From contig NZ_CP082333.1 of the NCBI RefSeq assembly GCF_019890935.1, positions 3,143,501 to 3,207,500 on the forward strand: a stretch of 64,000 nucleotides of DNA. The letters are read 5' to 3'. A model generated the notes under the pieces. That model was not told where the DNA came from. It did no database searches and saw only the letters and a program-made list of their open reading frames with translations. Positions 7,777-17,619 of this stretch are shown piece by piece. Positions within the stretch are counted from its first letter, which is position 1. Every line of letters starts with the position of its first letter. Both the position numbers and the translations under genes were made by a program. Source of the DNA: Exiguobacterium acetylicum. GTDB lineage: Bacteria > Bacillota > Bacilli > Exiguobacteriales > Exiguobacteriaceae.

Positions 7777-9310
7777 ATACATGTTAGGCGTCGATATCGG
7801 AACGACGAGTACGAAAGCGGTCTTATTTACGACAAAAGGAGAGGTCATCGGACAAACGAACGTCGGTTACCCGCTCCATACACCGAATCGCTCGACGGCG
7901 GAGCAGGATCCGGAAGAAATTTTCGATGCTGTGCTCGAATCAATCCGTTTGATCACGAAACGTCATCCGAGCATGCCACCAAAGTTCGTCGCGTTCAGTA
8001 GTGCTATGCACAGCTTGATCGCGATGGACGCACAGCATCAACCATTGACTGCCTGCATCACGTGGGCAGACAGTCGGAGTGAAGCATGGTCGAACAAGAT
8101 CAAGGAACAGTACGGTCTATCGATCTATCACCGGACCGGAACACCGATTCATCCGATGTCACCGCTCAGCAAAATCAGTTGGCTCGTCGAAGATCGTCCG
8201 GAGCTCCATGCTCAAACGAAAAAATATGTCGGGATCAAGGAATTCGTGTTCCAAAGATTGTTCGGCAGATATGTCATCGACCACTCTCTCGCTTCAGCGA
8301 CCGGTCTCTTCAACATTCATGAATTAGGCTGGGATACGGGCGCGTTACACGTCGCAGGGATCGATGCAAGCTACTTATCGGAACCCGTACCGACGACGAC
8401 GACATGTACCGGACTGAATGCTGATTACGCACGACAAATGGGACTCTCCGTCGATACGCCGTTCCTAGTCGGTGCCAGTGACGGTGTCCTTTCTAACTTA
8501 GGTGTCAACGCGATTCGCAAAGGGGAAATTGCGATCACGATCGGAACGAGCGGTGCCATCCGAACAATCATTGATCGTCCGCAGACCGATGAAAAGGGAC
8601 GGACGTTCTGTTACGCGCTGACCGAGGACCAGTGGGTCATCGGTGGGCCCGTCAATAATGGCGGAATGGTCTTACGGTGGATCCGAGACGAACTCGCGTC
8701 AGCAGAAGTCGAGACAGCAAAACGCCTTGGCATCGATCCGTACGCTGTTTTGACGAAGATTGCCGAACGCGTCCGTCCTGGATCCGACGGGCTATTGTTC
8801 CATCCTTACTTGTCCGGTGAACGAGCGCCGCTCTGGAATCCGGATGTCAGCGGTTCGTTCTTCGGTTTGACACTTTCGCACAAAAAAGAGCATATGATCC
8901 GGGCGGCACTAGAAGGCGTCATCTACAATCTGTATACCGTCTTCCTCGCCCTAATCGAGTGTATGGACGGTCCCGTGACACGGATTCAGGCGACGGGTGG
9001 CTTTGCCCGGTCCGAAGTCTGGCGCCAAATGATGGCGGACATCTTTGAATCAGAAGTCGTCATTCCAGAAAGCTTTGAAAGTTCATGTCTCGGTGCTTGT
9101 ATTCTCGGACTGTATGCGACGGGGGAAGTCGATTCGTTCGAAGTCGTCTCTGAGATGATCGGGGAAACGCATCGCCATGTACCAAATGAAGAAGCGATGC
9201 ATGAATATCGTCAGCTCTTACCAATTTTCATTAGTTTGGCGCGGACATTGTCTGAGGATCATAAACGAATCGCTACGTATCAACGGAGCTTGATTCAAGA
9301 AGAAAACTAA
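7769..9310 (+). CDS. gntK: Gluconokinase
   Basis: A 513-residue FGGY-family carbohydrate kinase that phosphorylates gluconate to 6-phosphogluconate. The N-terminal phosphate loop LGVDIGTTSTKAVLF (residues 6-20) and the C-terminal ATGGFARSEVWRQMMAD nucleotide-binding segment are typical. GTSGAIRTIID marks the second phosphate region. The ATG overlaps the end of gntR, indicating translational coupling, and AAAGGAG lies inside the gntR tail. Gene order (regulator, kinase, permease, 6-phosphogluconate dehydrogenase) is the same as in B. subtilis gntRKPZ. Confidence 0.95.
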   Translation: MTEYMLGVDIGTTSTKAVLFTTKGEVIGQTNVGYPLHTPNRSTAEQDPEEIFDAVLESIRLITKRHPSMPPKFVAFSSAMHSLIAMDAQHQPLTACITWADSRSEAWSNKIKEQYGLSIYHRTGTPIHPMSPLSKISWLVEDRPELHAQTKKYVGIKEFVFQRLFGRYVIDHSLASATGLFNIHELGWDTGALHVAGIDASYLSEPVPTTTTCTGLNADYARQMGLSVDTPFLVGASDGVLSNLGVNAIRKGEIAITIGTSGAIRTIIDRPQTDEKGRTFCYALTEDQWVIGGPVNNGGMVLRWIRDELASAEVETAKRLGIDPYAVLTKIAERVRPGSDGLLFHPYLSGERAPLWNPDVSGSFFGLTLSHKKEHMIRAALEGVIYNLYTVFLALIECMDGPVTRIQATGGFARSEVWRQMMADIFESEVVIPESFESSCLGACILGLYATGEVDSFEVVSEMIGETHRHVPNEEAMHEYRQLLPIFISLARTLSEDHKRIATYQRSLIQEEN

Positions 9311-9334
9311 CTTAATCTTTTGGGGGAAGTCATC

Positions 9335-10681
9335 ATGCCTTTAGTCATCGTAGGAATTGGGATCGTCGCGTTGCTCGTTCTCATCATGGGGTTGAAATTA
9401 AATACGTTCGTCTCACTCATCATCGTTTCCTTTGGCGTTGCACTACTGCTCGGCATGCCGCTCGATCAGATCGTCAAGACGATCGAAGCCGGTATCGGCG
9501 GAACGCTTGGTCACTTGGCACTGATCTTTGGTCTTGGTGCCATGCTTGGAAAGCTGATTGCTGACGCCGGGGGGGCGCAGCGAATCGCCATGACGCTTGT
9601 CGCCCGATTCGGGGAAAAGAACATCCAGTGGGCGGTTGTCGTCGCTTCATTCATCATCGGGATCGCCCTCTTCTTCGAAGTCGGACTCGTCCTGTTGATT
9701 CCGATCGTCTTTGCGATTTCACGTCAGCTCCGCGTCTCGATTCTATATCTCGGGATCCCGATGGTCGCTGCCCTGTCTGTCACGCACGGCTTCTTACCAC
9801 CTCACCCGGGTCCGACCGTCATCGCTGGGGAATATAAAGCCAATATCGGGGAAGTCTTATTGTATGGTTTCATCGTTGCTGTTCCGACCGTCATCATCGC
9901 CGGTCCTATCTTTACGAAAATCGCGAAACGACTCGTTCCTGAATCGTTTACACGGACAGGAAATATCGCGTCACTCGGGGAACAAAAAGAATTTGATTTA
10001 GACGAGACACCAGGCTTCGGCATCAGTGTCTTCACGGCGATGCTACCGGTCCTCTTGATGTCGATCGCAACAATCTTCACGCTCTTACAAGAAACACTCG
10101 GCTGGGGTGAAAACAGTGTCATCTCGGCAATCGAGTTCATCGGAAACGCCTCGACGGCGATGTTGATTTCATTACTCGTCGCGGTCTACACGATGGGGAT
10201 CGCGCGTAAGATTCCAATGCAAACGGTCATGGAATCTTGTACGACGGCGATCGCCCAAATCGGGATGATGCTATTGATCATCGGCGGTGGCGGTGCCTTC
10301 AAACAAGTCTTGATTGACGGTGGTGTTGGGACGTTCGTTGCACAATTATTTGAAGGATCAGCGTTATCTCCGATTCTGCTCGCTTGGTTGATCGCTGCGA
10401 TTCTCCGAATCTCACTCGGTTCCGCGACAGTCGCTGCTTTATCAACGGCAGGTCTCGTCATTCCGTTACTGGAGCAATCCGACGTCAACTTAGCGCTCGT
10501 CGTTCTCGCGACTGGTGCAGGTAGTCTGATCGCTTCACACGTCAATGATGCAGGCTTCTGGATGTTTAAAGAGTATTTCGGATTATCATTAAAAGAAACG
10601 TTTGCGACATGGACTGTGCTTGAGACGATCATTTCCGTTTGTGGACTTGGGTTCGTTCTTCTCCTCAGCCTCGTCGTCTAA
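9335..10681 (+). CDS. gntP: Gluconate permease
   Basis: A 448-residue integral membrane protein of the GntP family, with roughly 12-14 hydrophobic helices over its whole length. It includes the conserved PPHPGPT-like stretch (HGFLPPHPGPTVIAGEY, near residue 150) and the C-terminal GSATVAALSTAGL and SHVNDAGFWMFKEYFG segments of gluconate/H+ symporters. I use the ATG at 9335, right after TGGGGGAAG, rather than the TTG at 9320 that would put the ribosome site inside the gene. It lies 24 bp after gntK. Confidence 0.94.
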   Translation: MPLVIVGIGIVALLVLIMGLKLNTFVSLIIVSFGVALLLGMPLDQIVKTIEAGIGGTLGHLALIFGLGAMLGKLIADAGGAQRIAMTLVARFGEKNIQWAVVVASFIIGIALFFEVGLVLLIPIVFAISRQLRVSILYLGIPMVAALSVTHGFLPPHPGPTVIAGEYKANIGEVLLYGFIVAVPTVIIAGPIFTKIAKRLVPESFTRTGNIASLGEQKEFDLDETPGFGISVFTAMLPVLLMSIATIFTLLQETLGWGENSVISAIEFIGNASTAMLISLLVAVYTMGIARKIPMQTVMESCTTAIAQIGMMLLIIGGGGAFKQVLIDGGVGTFVAQLFEGSALSPILLAWLIAAILRISLGSATVAALSTAGLVIPLLEQSDVNLALVVLATGAGSLIASHVNDAGFWMFKEYFGLSLKETFATWTVLETIISVCGLGFVLLLSLVV

Positions 10682-10701
10682 GAAAAGGAGTCGTTCTACT
10701 T

Positions 10702-12102
10702 ATGCAACATTCTATCGGAGTCATCGGGCTTGGCGTCATGGGACGCAACCTGGCACTGAATATGGCGAGTCATCAAGAAGAAGTCGCCATCTATAACTAC
10801 ACACGTGATTTAACGGACGATCTCGTCGCACATGATGAGGGACTACCTCTTCATCCGTACTATGACATTGAAGCATTCGTTCAATCACTCGCTCGCCCAC
10901 GTAAAATCTTCATGATGGTCACGGCTGGTAGCGCAATTGATTCGGTCATCGAATCGTTACTTCCACATCTCGAAACAGGTGATATCATCATGGATGGTGG
11001 GAACTCTCACTTCCTCGATACAGAGCGTCGTTTCGACGAGTTACAACGCCACGGGATCGAATACATCGGCGTTGGTGTATCGGGTGGTGAAGTCGGTGCG
11101 CGGACCGGTCCTGCGATCATGCCGGGTGGATCGAAAGAAGCTTACGAACATGTCGCACCGATCTTGACGAAGATCGCCGCTCACGTCGAAGGAGATCCAT
11201 GTTGTGTTTATATTGGTCCGAAGGGCGCTGGTCACTTCGTCAAGATGGTCCATAACGGAATCGAGTATGCAGACATGCAACTGATTGCTGAAGCGTATAG
11301 CTTCCTCCGTTTCCGTCTCGGACTCGACGTCACGGAAGTCGCGGACATCTTCGCTGAGTGGAACGCGGGTGAACTGAAAAGTTACCTGATTGAGATCACA
11401 GCGGACATTCTCCGAAAAACCGATGACGAGACAGGGCAACCGTTGATTGATGTCATTCTCGATCAAGCCGGTCAAAAAGGAACTGGAAAATGGACGAGCC
11501 TGCAAGCCATTGATAATGGGATCGCCTCTTCGATCATTACAGAAGCTCTGTTCGCGCGTTACCTTTCAGCTATTAAAGAAGAACGCGTCGCAGCGTCTGC
11601 TGTCTTAAAGGGACCCGAAGACTTGTCGACGCTTGAGCGAGACGCGTGGGTCGAACGAATTCGTCAAGCGCTTTATATGGGGAAAGTCGCTGCATACGCG
11701 CAAGGTTTCACCCAGTACCGAACGTCGTCTGAGTTGTATGACTGGAACTTACGCCTTGAGGAGATCGCCTTGATCTTCCGTGGTGGATGTATCATCCGGG
11801 CCGACTTCTTGAACGTCATCAGTGAAGCGTTCAAAAATGATGCGAACCTCTCGAACTTGATGCTCGCCCCGTTCTTCGCTGAGAAAGTACAGGCGTATCA
11901 AGAATCGTTACGTCACGTCGTTGCCGAGGGTGCGTTATCTGGTTTTGCACTCCCATCTCTATCGACGTCACTGACGTATTACGATAGCTACCGGACAGCG
12001 AATTCGAATGCCAACATGTTGCAAGCACAACGCGATTATTTTGGTGCTCATACGTATGCTCGGACAGACCGCGAAGGGATCTTCCACACGGACTGGCAAT
12101 AA
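10702..12102 (+). CDS. gntZ: 6-phosphogluconate dehydrogenase, decarboxylating
   Basis: A 466-residue enzyme that oxidises and decarboxylates 6-phosphogluconate to ribulose 5-phosphate. The N-terminal Rossmann motif GVIGLGVMGRNLALNM, the substrate segment GVGVSGGEVGARTGPAIMPGG and the catalytic KMVHNGIEYADMQ stretch (the family's Lys and His-Asn) are all present, as is the C-terminal YDSYRTANSNANMLQAQRDYFGAHTY tail. The start is the ATG at 10702 after AAAAGGAGTCGTTCTACTT; upstream in-frame codons overlap gntP and are not used. It is the last gene of the gnt operon and is followed by a strong terminator. It may be a paralogue of a housekeeping gnd elsewhere. Confidence 0.95.
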   Translation: MQHSIGVIGLGVMGRNLALNMASHQEEVAIYNYTRDLTDDLVAHDEGLPLHPYYDIEAFVQSLARPRKIFMMVTAGSAIDSVIESLLPHLETGDIIMDGGNSHFLDTERRFDELQRHGIEYIGVGVSGGEVGARTGPAIMPGGSKEAYEHVAPILTKIAAHVEGDPCCVYIGPKGAGHFVKMVHNGIEYADMQLIAEAYSFLRFRLGLDVTEVADIFAEWNAGELKSYLIEITADILRKTDDETGQPLIDVILDQAGQKGTGKWTSLQAIDNGIASSIITEALFARYLSAIKEERVAASAVLKGPEDLSTLERDAWVERIRQALYMGKVAAYAQGFTQYRTSSELYDWNLRLEEIALIFRGGCIIRADFLNVISEAFKNDANLSNLMLAPFFAEKVQAYQESLRHVVAEGALSGFALPSLSTSLTYYDSYRTANSNANMLQAQRDYFGAHTYARTDREGIFHTDWQ

Positions 12103-12112
12103 AGAATACAGC

Positions 12113-12151
12113 TCCCGACTCCTGTTTCATTTAGGAGTCGGGATTTCTTTT
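12113..12151 (+). terminator. Intrinsic terminator of the gnt operon
   Basis: The stem TCCCGACTCCT / AGGAGTCGGGA is followed by a T-rich tract, 10 bp after the gntZ stop. Confidence 0.92.
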
Positions 12152-12235
12152 TTTGTTCACACAATCTTTCCTGAAATAAGAAATTACCGATTATACCTTG
12201 ACAAAAGTGTTGGTCTATATGAAATTAGTATTAGA

Positions 12236-12250
12236 TTAGAATTATTCTAG
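12236..12250. promoter_or_regulatory. PerR box upstream of ahpC
   Basis: TTAGAATTATTCTAG is a near-perfect 7-1-7 palindrome matching the PerR/Fur-type box. It lies between a TTGACA (12198-12203) and the ahpC start, consistent with peroxide-inducible control of ahpCF as in Bacillus. Confidence 0.75.
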
Positions 12251-12323
12251 TGTGATAAATACAGATTGTTTGTATGCACTAGAACAGATTCTAAAAATAG
12301 AACCCTTGAGGAGGATTTTTATC

Positions 12324-12887
12324 ATGTCTTTAATCGGAAGTGAAGTAAAACCATTCAGTGCATCAGCATTCCACAACGGAGAATTCGTTGACCTAACGGA
12401 TGCTAACCTTCGCGGTAAATGGAGTGTCGTATGTTTCTACCCTGCAGACTTTACATTCGTTTGCCCGACAGAACTCGAAGATCTCCAAAACCAATACGAA
12501 ACACTCAAAGCGCTTGACGTTGAAGTTTACTCTGTCTCAACAGATACGCATTTCACACATAAAGCATGGCACGAAACATCAGAAACAATCGGTAAAATCG
12601 AGTACGTTATGATCGGTGACCCATCACACGTCATCTCACGTAACTTCGAAGTCTTGAACGAACAAGATGGTCTTGCTGACCGCGGTACGTTCATCATCGA
12701 CCCAGACGGCGTCATCCAAACGGTTGAAATCAATGCAGGCGGTATCGGTCGCGATGCAAGCACGCTCGTCAACAAAATCAAAGCAGCACAATACGTACGT
12801 AACAATCCAGGCGAAGTCTGCCCAGCGAAATGGGAAGAAGGCTCTGCAACACTCACACCAAGCCTTGACCTCGTCGGAAAAATTTAA
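12324..12887 (+). CDS. ahpC: Alkyl hydroperoxide reductase subunit C (peroxiredoxin)
   Basis: A 187-residue typical 2-Cys peroxiredoxin. The peroxidatic cysteine is C47 in DFTFVCPTE and the resolving cysteine is C166 in GEVCPAKW. It reduces H2O2 and organic peroxides, and its disulphide is re-reduced by AhpF, encoded 14 bp downstream. The ATG at 12324 follows TTGAGGAGGATTTTTATC; in-frame codons further upstream run through the operator and are not part of the gene. Codon use is strongly biased, as expected for an abundant protein. Control by PerR is suggested by the box at 12236-12250. Confidence 0.97.
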   Translation: MSLIGSEVKPFSASAFHNGEFVDLTDANLRGKWSVVCFYPADFTFVCPTELEDLQNQYETLKALDVEVYSVSTDTHFTHKAWHETSETIGKIEYVMIGDPSHVISRNFEVLNEQDGLADRGTFIIDPDGVIQTVEINAGGIGRDASTLVNKIKAAQYVRNNPGEVCPAKWEEGSATLTPSLDLVGKI

Positions 12888-12901
12888 GGAGCGGATTCGC
12901 G

Positions 12902-14431
12902 ATGGCTTTAGCACCAGACATTAAAGCACAACTCGCGCAATACCTCGAGCTTCTCGAAGGCGATCTCGTCCTAGCGGTTAGCGCTGGGACAGACGCCGTC
13001 TCGCTTGAGATGAGCGCACTCGTCGAAGAGATCGCAAGCATGACACCACGCATCTCCGTCGAGCAGGCAAGCCTTCCCCGGACACCAAGTTTCACAGTCA
13101 ACCGTGTCGGTGAGACAAGCGGCATCACGTTCGCGGGAATTCCACTCGGTCATGAGTTCACGTCCCTCGTTCTCGCTCTGCTACAAGTCAGCGGTCGAGC
13201 ACCGAAGGTCGATGCGGACGTCATCAAGCAGATTCAAGGCATTCAAGAAACGTACCACTTCGAGTCGTACATCAGCTTGAGCTGCCACAACTGCCCGGAT
13301 GTCGTACAAGCATTGAACGTCATGAGCGTCCTCAACCCGAACATCAGTCACACGATGATTGATGGCGCGGCATTTAAGGAAGAAGTCGAACAAAAAGAGA
13401 TCATGGCTGTTCCGACGGTCTTCGTCAATGGCGAAGCATTCGGTAACGGACGGATGTCACTCGAAGAAATCTTGGCGAAGCTTGGTACAGGTGCCGATGC
13501 TTCTGATTTCGCTGATAAAGATCCATACGATGTCCTCGTCGTCGGTGGTGGTCCAGCTGGATCGAGTGCTGCCATCTATGCAGCCCGTAAAGGCATCCGG
13601 ACAGGTATCGTCGCAGAGCGCTTCGGTGGACAAGTCATGGATACGATGAGCATCGAAAACTTCATCAGCATGAAGTACACGGAAGGACCAAAACTTGTCG
13701 CAAGTCTTGAGGAGCACGTCAAGGAGTATGGCATCGATGTCATGAACCTGCAACGGGCAACTCGTCTTGAGAAGAAGGACCTCCTCGAGCTCGAGCTTGA
13801 GAATGGTGCTGTCTTGAAAACGAAGAGTTTGATCCTTTCAACAGGTGCACGCTGGCGTAACGTTGGTGTCCCAGGCGAACTCGAATTCAAGAACAAAGGC
13901 GTTGCCTACTGCCCACACTGTGATGGTCCGTTGTTCGAAGGAAAACGTGTCGCAGTCATCGGTGGCGGAAACTCAGGGATCGAAGCAGCCATCGATCTCG
14001 CGGGAATCGTCAAGCATGTCACGGTCCTTGAATTCGCACCGGAACTAAAAGCGGATGCTGTTCTTCAAGAACGCCTCGCTTCTCTTCCGAACGTCACGGT
14101 CGTCGTCAACGCACAGACGAAGGAAATCACAGGAACGGACAAAGTGAACGGTATCACGTACATCGAGCGCGAAACGAACGTCGAGCGTCACGTTGAGCTC
14201 GAAGGTGTCTTCGTCCAGATCGGTCTCGTACCGAACACGGACTGGCTCGGTGAAACAGTGAACCGTAACAAGTTCGGTGAAGTCCAAGTCGATCGCCACG
14301 GCGCAACGAACGTACCAGGCGTTTTCGCAGCAGGAGACTGCACGGATAGCGCGTATAAACAGATCATCATCTCGATGGGATCTGGTGCAACAGCTGCACT
14401 CGGTGCTTTCGATCACTTGATCCGGAATTAA
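12902..14431 (+). CDS. ahpF: Alkyl hydroperoxide reductase subunit F
   Basis: A 509-residue flavoprotein disulphide reductase that passes electrons from NADH to AhpC. Domains in order: an N-terminal tandem thioredoxin-like domain with redox-active C128-H-N-C131; an FAD domain (VLVVGGGPAGSSAAIYAARKG near residue 211); a CPHC redox centre (C337, C340); and an NAD domain (VAVIGGGNSGIEAAIDLAG). The C-terminal GVFAAGDCTDSAYKQ FAD motif is present. The ATG follows AAGGAGCGGATTCGCG. It is co-transcribed with ahpC and followed by a terminator. Confidence 0.97.
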   Translation: MALAPDIKAQLAQYLELLEGDLVLAVSAGTDAVSLEMSALVEEIASMTPRISVEQASLPRTPSFTVNRVGETSGITFAGIPLGHEFTSLVLALLQVSGRAPKVDADVIKQIQGIQETYHFESYISLSCHNCPDVVQALNVMSVLNPNISHTMIDGAAFKEEVEQKEIMAVPTVFVNGEAFGNGRMSLEEILAKLGTGADASDFADKDPYDVLVVGGGPAGSSAAIYAARKGIRTGIVAERFGGQVMDTMSIENFISMKYTEGPKLVASLEEHVKEYGIDVMNLQRATRLEKKDLLELELENGAVLKTKSLILSTGARWRNVGVPGELEFKNKGVAYCPHCDGPLFEGKRVAVIGGGNSGIEAAIDLAGIVKHVTVLEFAPELKADAVLQERLASLPNVTVVVNAQTKEITGTDKVNGITYIERETNVERHVELEGVFVQIGLVPNTDWLGETVNRNKFGEVQVDRHGATNVPGVFAAGDCTDSAYKQIIISMGSGATAALGAFDHLIRN

Positions 14432-14434
14432 ACG

Positions 14435-14469
14435 AAAAGAGCGAAACTCAAACGAGTTTCGCTCTTTTT
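14435..14469 (+). terminator. Intrinsic terminator of ahpCF
   Basis: The stem AAAAGAGCGAAACTC / GAGTTTCGCTCTTTTT directly follows the ahpF stop. Confidence 0.92.
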
Positions 14470-14474
14470 CTATT

Positions 14475-15044
14475 TCAATAGTAGATTTCACCAACGGATG
14501 AACAATGAAACTCTTTTGTGATGTGGTGCTTTGTTAAGATGCCTTGCTTCGCGTATGTACCACTGACCGTTACGACCATCGTTTGTCCTGCATCGATTCG
14601 GGTACCATCGAATCCTTTCTGTGTCCAAATGCCATCATTGATACCCTGAGACGTCATCGAAAAGACATCAGAGAACCATTGTCGCTCACTTCGCTCCAAA
14701 AGTTCCGTTTCGAAATTTCCCGTGATCCGAACTTCTTTTCCACCTTGTGTTCGTTCAAGTGCTCGTTGACCATCTCCATAAATACTCAGTTGAACATGCA
14801 ACGGCTTTAACCGTTTGACTACTCGTTCCTGAAAACGTTCCGGCGAAACCCAGTCCTCGTCTGCGAATTGATTTGCTGCAAGCAACGTGATGTCCGCATT
14901 TTCATGTGTCCGATTCAATTCTTGCACGATTTTTTCATATGCTGCGTAATAATGTTCGTGTTGTGTCGTCTGATTCTTTGCCTCCGATGTGACTGGTGAC
15001 AATGAAGCGAATAAAAAAACAGCTGTCGCGATCTGATATTTCAC
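14475..15044 (-). CDS. Secreted protein of unknown function
   Basis: A 189-residue protein starting at GTG 15044, preceded by GGGAGGGGAAGTCA. The frame stays open further upstream, but no better ribosome site is seen there. The first 25 or so residues (MKYQIATAVFLFASLSPVTSEA) form a signal peptide with a likely cleavage after SEA. The rest is soluble: a helical segment with Tyr and His residues, a stretch with P-L-H-V-Q-L-S-I-Y-G-D-G, and a C-terminal part rich in beta-strand-forming residues. I do not recognise a family. It stands alone, convergent with ahpF and divergent from the ECF component gene. Confidence 0.7.
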   Translation of the reverse strand: MKYQIATAVFLFASLSPVTSEAKNQTTQHEHYYAAYEKIVQELNRTHENADITLLAANQFADEDWVSPERFQERVVKRLKPLHVQLSIYGDGQRALERTQGGKEVRITGNFETELLERSERQWFSDVFSMTSQGINDGIWTQKGFDGTRIDAGQTMVVTVSGTYAKQGILTKHHITKEFHCSSVGEIYY

Positions 15045-15246
15045 TGACTTCCCCTCCCTTTCGCTGTTCATTGTACGAAAATAACGAGGAATAGATTCGA
15101 AAACGACAACCGTTTTATGGATTTTTTCATTCAGGACTGTATCAATAGATCGTACGTTTCTGGAATTAAGAATAGATAAAGATTTGTATTCAAAACTGAC
15201 CCCTATAAATAATTCAAAGTTGACACTTTTGACTAGTCCAGGCATC

Positions 15247-15277
15247 TGATAGATTAAAGCTATCTTAAAATCTATCA
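15247..15277. promoter_or_regulatory. Inverted repeat before the ECF S-component gene
   Basis: The arms TGATAGATT and AATCTATCA (13-bp spacer) end 18 bp before the ATG. An internal GATAG/CTATC pairing is also possible. It may be an operator or a leader hairpin; nothing in the sequence decides which. Confidence 0.35.
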
Positions 15278-15294
15278 TAAAGAAGGTTAGCCAC

Positions 15295-15837
15295 ATGCAA
15301 AAAGCAGCACCGTATTCTAGAACTCGTACCCGCCAGCTTGTCGTCACTGCGATGTCGATCGCACTTGTTCTTATCGCAACATTGTTAATCAAGATTCAAT
15401 TACCAATCGCACTAAACGGTGGTCTCATTCATATGGGAACAGCGATGCTCTTTCTCATCGCGATTTTATTCGGTCCACGGACAGCATTGATTGCCGGTGC
15501 TGTTGGAATGGGGTTATTCGATCTTCTAACGGGCTATGCGATTTGGGCACCTGGTACGATCATCGCACGTGGACTTCAAGGATTGATCGTTGGTTACATC
15601 GCGTGGTCAGGTGGTCGTAACGGAACGAATGTCACGTTCAACTTGATCGGGATGATTGCTTCCGTTCCTGTCATGCTACTCGTCTACTTCGTGCATGAAG
15701 GGATTATGTTCAGTAACTGGGTCGCACCAGCCACTTCAATTCCAGGAAACATCACACAAAACGTCATCGGCATCCTCGTTGCGATTCCAGTCGGGATTGC
15801 ACTGAAGAAAACACGTTTCTTCCGTAACTTCCGCTAA
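15295..15837 (+). CDS. ECF transporter S component (substrate unknown)
   Basis: A 180-residue membrane protein with about five or six hydrophobic helices. The organisation resembles substrate-binding S components of energy-coupling-factor vitamin transporters: a short Arg-rich N-terminus (SRTRTRQLVVTAMSIAL), then LIHMGTAMLFLIAILFGPRTALIAGAVGMGLFDLLTGYAIWAPGTIIARGLQGLIVGY, the conserved glycine/aspartate-rich segment of the riboflavin/HMP-type family. The shared EcfA/EcfT module would be encoded elsewhere. No recognisable vitamin riboswitch precedes it, so I do not name the substrate. It follows AAAGAAGG and an inverted repeat. Confidence 0.8.
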   Translation: MQKAAPYSRTRTRQLVVTAMSIALVLIATLLIKIQLPIALNGGLIHMGTAMLFLIAILFGPRTALIAGAVGMGLFDLLTGYAIWAPGTIIARGLQGLIVGYIAWSGGRNGTNVTFNLIGMIASVPVMLLVYFVHEGIMFSNWVAPATSIPGNITQNVIGILVAIPVGIALKKTRFFRNFR

Positions 15838-15846
15838 ATCAAAAAG

Positions 15847-15878
15847 CCGTCCGGCTCCTCCTGGAGTCGGACGGTTTT
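15847..15878. terminator. Bidirectional terminator
   Basis: The stem CCGTCCG-GCTCC / GGAGTCGGACGG has T runs on both strands (TTTTCGTTT to the right; TTTTT to the left on the minus strand). It serves the convergent ECF gene and mqo. Confidence 0.88.
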
Positions 15879-15881
15879 CGT

Positions 15882-17375
15882 TTAGCGAATCGGTTGACCT
15901 TGTTCAAGCTCAAGCGTTTTTGCTGTTTCGGCATGGATCTGTTCGAACAGCTCCGGATGTTCAACGAGTGAGATCCCGTAAGACGGAATCATCTCCTTGA
16001 TTTTTGCTTCCCACACCGGTAATTCGGACGGGAAACATTTCGCGAGTACTTCGAGCATGACCGGTACCGCTGTTGAAGCACCTGGAGATGCTCCGAGTAA
16101 GGCAGCGACAGATCCGTCGGCTGCACTAACGACCTCTGTTCCGAACTGGAGTGTCCCTTTTCCTTGTGGTGTATCCTTGATGACTTGGACACGTTGACCA
16201 GCGACGACGACATCCCAGTCTTCTGTCTTCGCATTCGGGATGAACTCTCGTAATTCGTTCATCCGTTGTTCCGTCGACAAGAGGACTTGTTCGATCAGAT
16301 ACTTCGTCAATCCCATCTCTTTAGCTCCCGCAGCAAGCATCGTCAAGACGTTGTTCGGTTTGACGGACGCGATCAAATCAAGATTTGATCCTGTCTTAAG
16401 GAACTTCGGTGAGAAGCCAGCAAACGGTCCGAAGAGAAGTGATTTCTTCCCATCGATGTATCGTGTATCCAAGTGTGGTACTGACATCGGCGGTGCTCCG
16501 ACTTTCGCTTTTCCGTAGACTTTCGCATGGTGCTGTTCGATGATTTCAGGATTTTTACAGACGAGGAATAAACCACTGACCGGGAAACCACCAATCTGCT
16601 TCGATTCCTCGATGCCTGTTTTTTGGAGCAACGGTAGACTACCGCCGCCACCTCCGATGAAGACGAACTGCGCCGTATGATGCTCGATCCGGTGATCGCG
16701 CTCATTCTTCACTTTGACTTCCCAACCCCCGTCAACACGCTTCAAATCCTCGACACCATGCTGATAGTTGATCGCTACATCGTGCTGGGCGAGATATTCA
16801 AACAGGATTCGTGTCAACGCACCAAAGTTGACGTCCGTTCCTGAATCGATTTTTGTCGCAGCGATCGGCTCTGGTGACGTCCGACCGTTCATGATGAGTG
16901 GAATCCACTCGGCTAATTTCGCTGGATCTTCTGAATATTCCATTCCTGCAAACAACGGATTCGCTGATAGCGCTTCCAATCGTTTTTTCAGGAATTCGAC
17001 GTTTTCTGTTCCTTCGACCATACTCATATGTGGAATCGGCATGATGAATTCTTTCGGATTCGGCAAGACACCTTCCTTGACGAGATGCGACCAGAATTGA
17101 CGTGACAGTTGGAACTGTTCGTTTACTTTGACCGCTTTACTGATATCGATCGAACCATCGGCATTTTCCGTCGTATAGTTCAGTTCGCATAGTGCGGCGT
17201 GACCTGTTCCTGCATTGTTCCACTCGTTCGAGCTCTCTTCCCCGGCACTCGCGAGTTTCTCGAATACCTTGATGTTGATCTCAGGCGCGAGTTCTTTTAA
17301 TAAGACCCCTAACGTCGCGCTCATGACTCCGGCACCAATTAAAATAACGTCTGTTTTTTTAGGCATACTGCTCAT
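15882..17375 (-). CDS. mqo: Malate:quinone oxidoreductase
   Basis: A 497-residue FAD enzyme that oxidises malate to oxaloacetate and feeds electrons to the quinone pool at the membrane. The N-terminal FAD motif is [21 protein letters not shown] (residues 9-29). It is followed by the family's [23 protein letters not shown], which is nearly diagnostic of Mqo, and [15 protein letters not shown] in the middle. The ATG at 17375 follows AGGAAGGATATC. It is monocistronic and bounded by the terminator at 15847-15878. Confidence 0.96.
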   Translation of the reverse strand: MSSMPKKTDVILIGAGVMSATLGVLLKELAPEINIKVFEKLASAGEESSNEWNNAGTGHAALCELNYTTENADGSIDISKAVKVNEQFQLSRQFWSHLVKEGVLPNPKEFIMPIPHMSMVEGTENVEFLKKRLEALSANPLFAGMEYSEDPAKLAEWIPLIMNGRTSPEPIAATKIDSGTDVNFGALTRILFEYLAQHDVAINYQHGVEDLKRVDGGWEVKVKNERDHRIEHHTAQFVFIGGGGGSLPLLQKTGIEESKQIGGFPVSGLFLVCKNPEIIEQHHAKVYGKAKVGAPPMSVPHLDTRYIDGKKSLLFGPFAGFSPKFLKTGSNLDLIASVKPNNVLTMLAAGAKEMGLTKYLIEQVLLSTEQRMNELREFIPNAKTEDWDVVVAGQRVQVIKDTPQGKGTLQFGTEVVSAADGSVAALLGASPGASTAVPVMLEVLAKCFPSELPVWEAKIKEMIPSYGISLVEHPELFEQIHAETAKTLELEQGQPIR

Positions 17376-17619
17376 GATATCCTTCCTATCCCCGTTGATA
17401 TTATGGACTACCTGTCATGAAAAACTTCCCCCTCATGACGACAACTTACCTTTCCATTATAACCCTATCATAGCTTGCACAGAAAGGAACTTCTTTTACA
17501 TTCAGAAATGTGTAAAAGCGACGATTCCGGTAAGAAGATTTTCGTCAGCCGGCATACAATCAGGCATGACTTTGACGAAAAACGGTAATCATATAACGAA
17601 AGTAAAAGGAGGAACACTC

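Noticed and set aside
12289..12302. Second palindrome TTCTAAAAATAGAA before ahpC as another PerR box
   Set aside because: Its arms have an even centre and do not fit the 7-1-7 layout of PerR boxes; it is probably chance in AT-rich DNA.
17215..17619. Long N-terminal extension of the photolyase frame
   Set aside because: The extension is antisense to mqo and lies before a strong ribosome site at 17604-17612; the family starts at MATRWIFGNQ.
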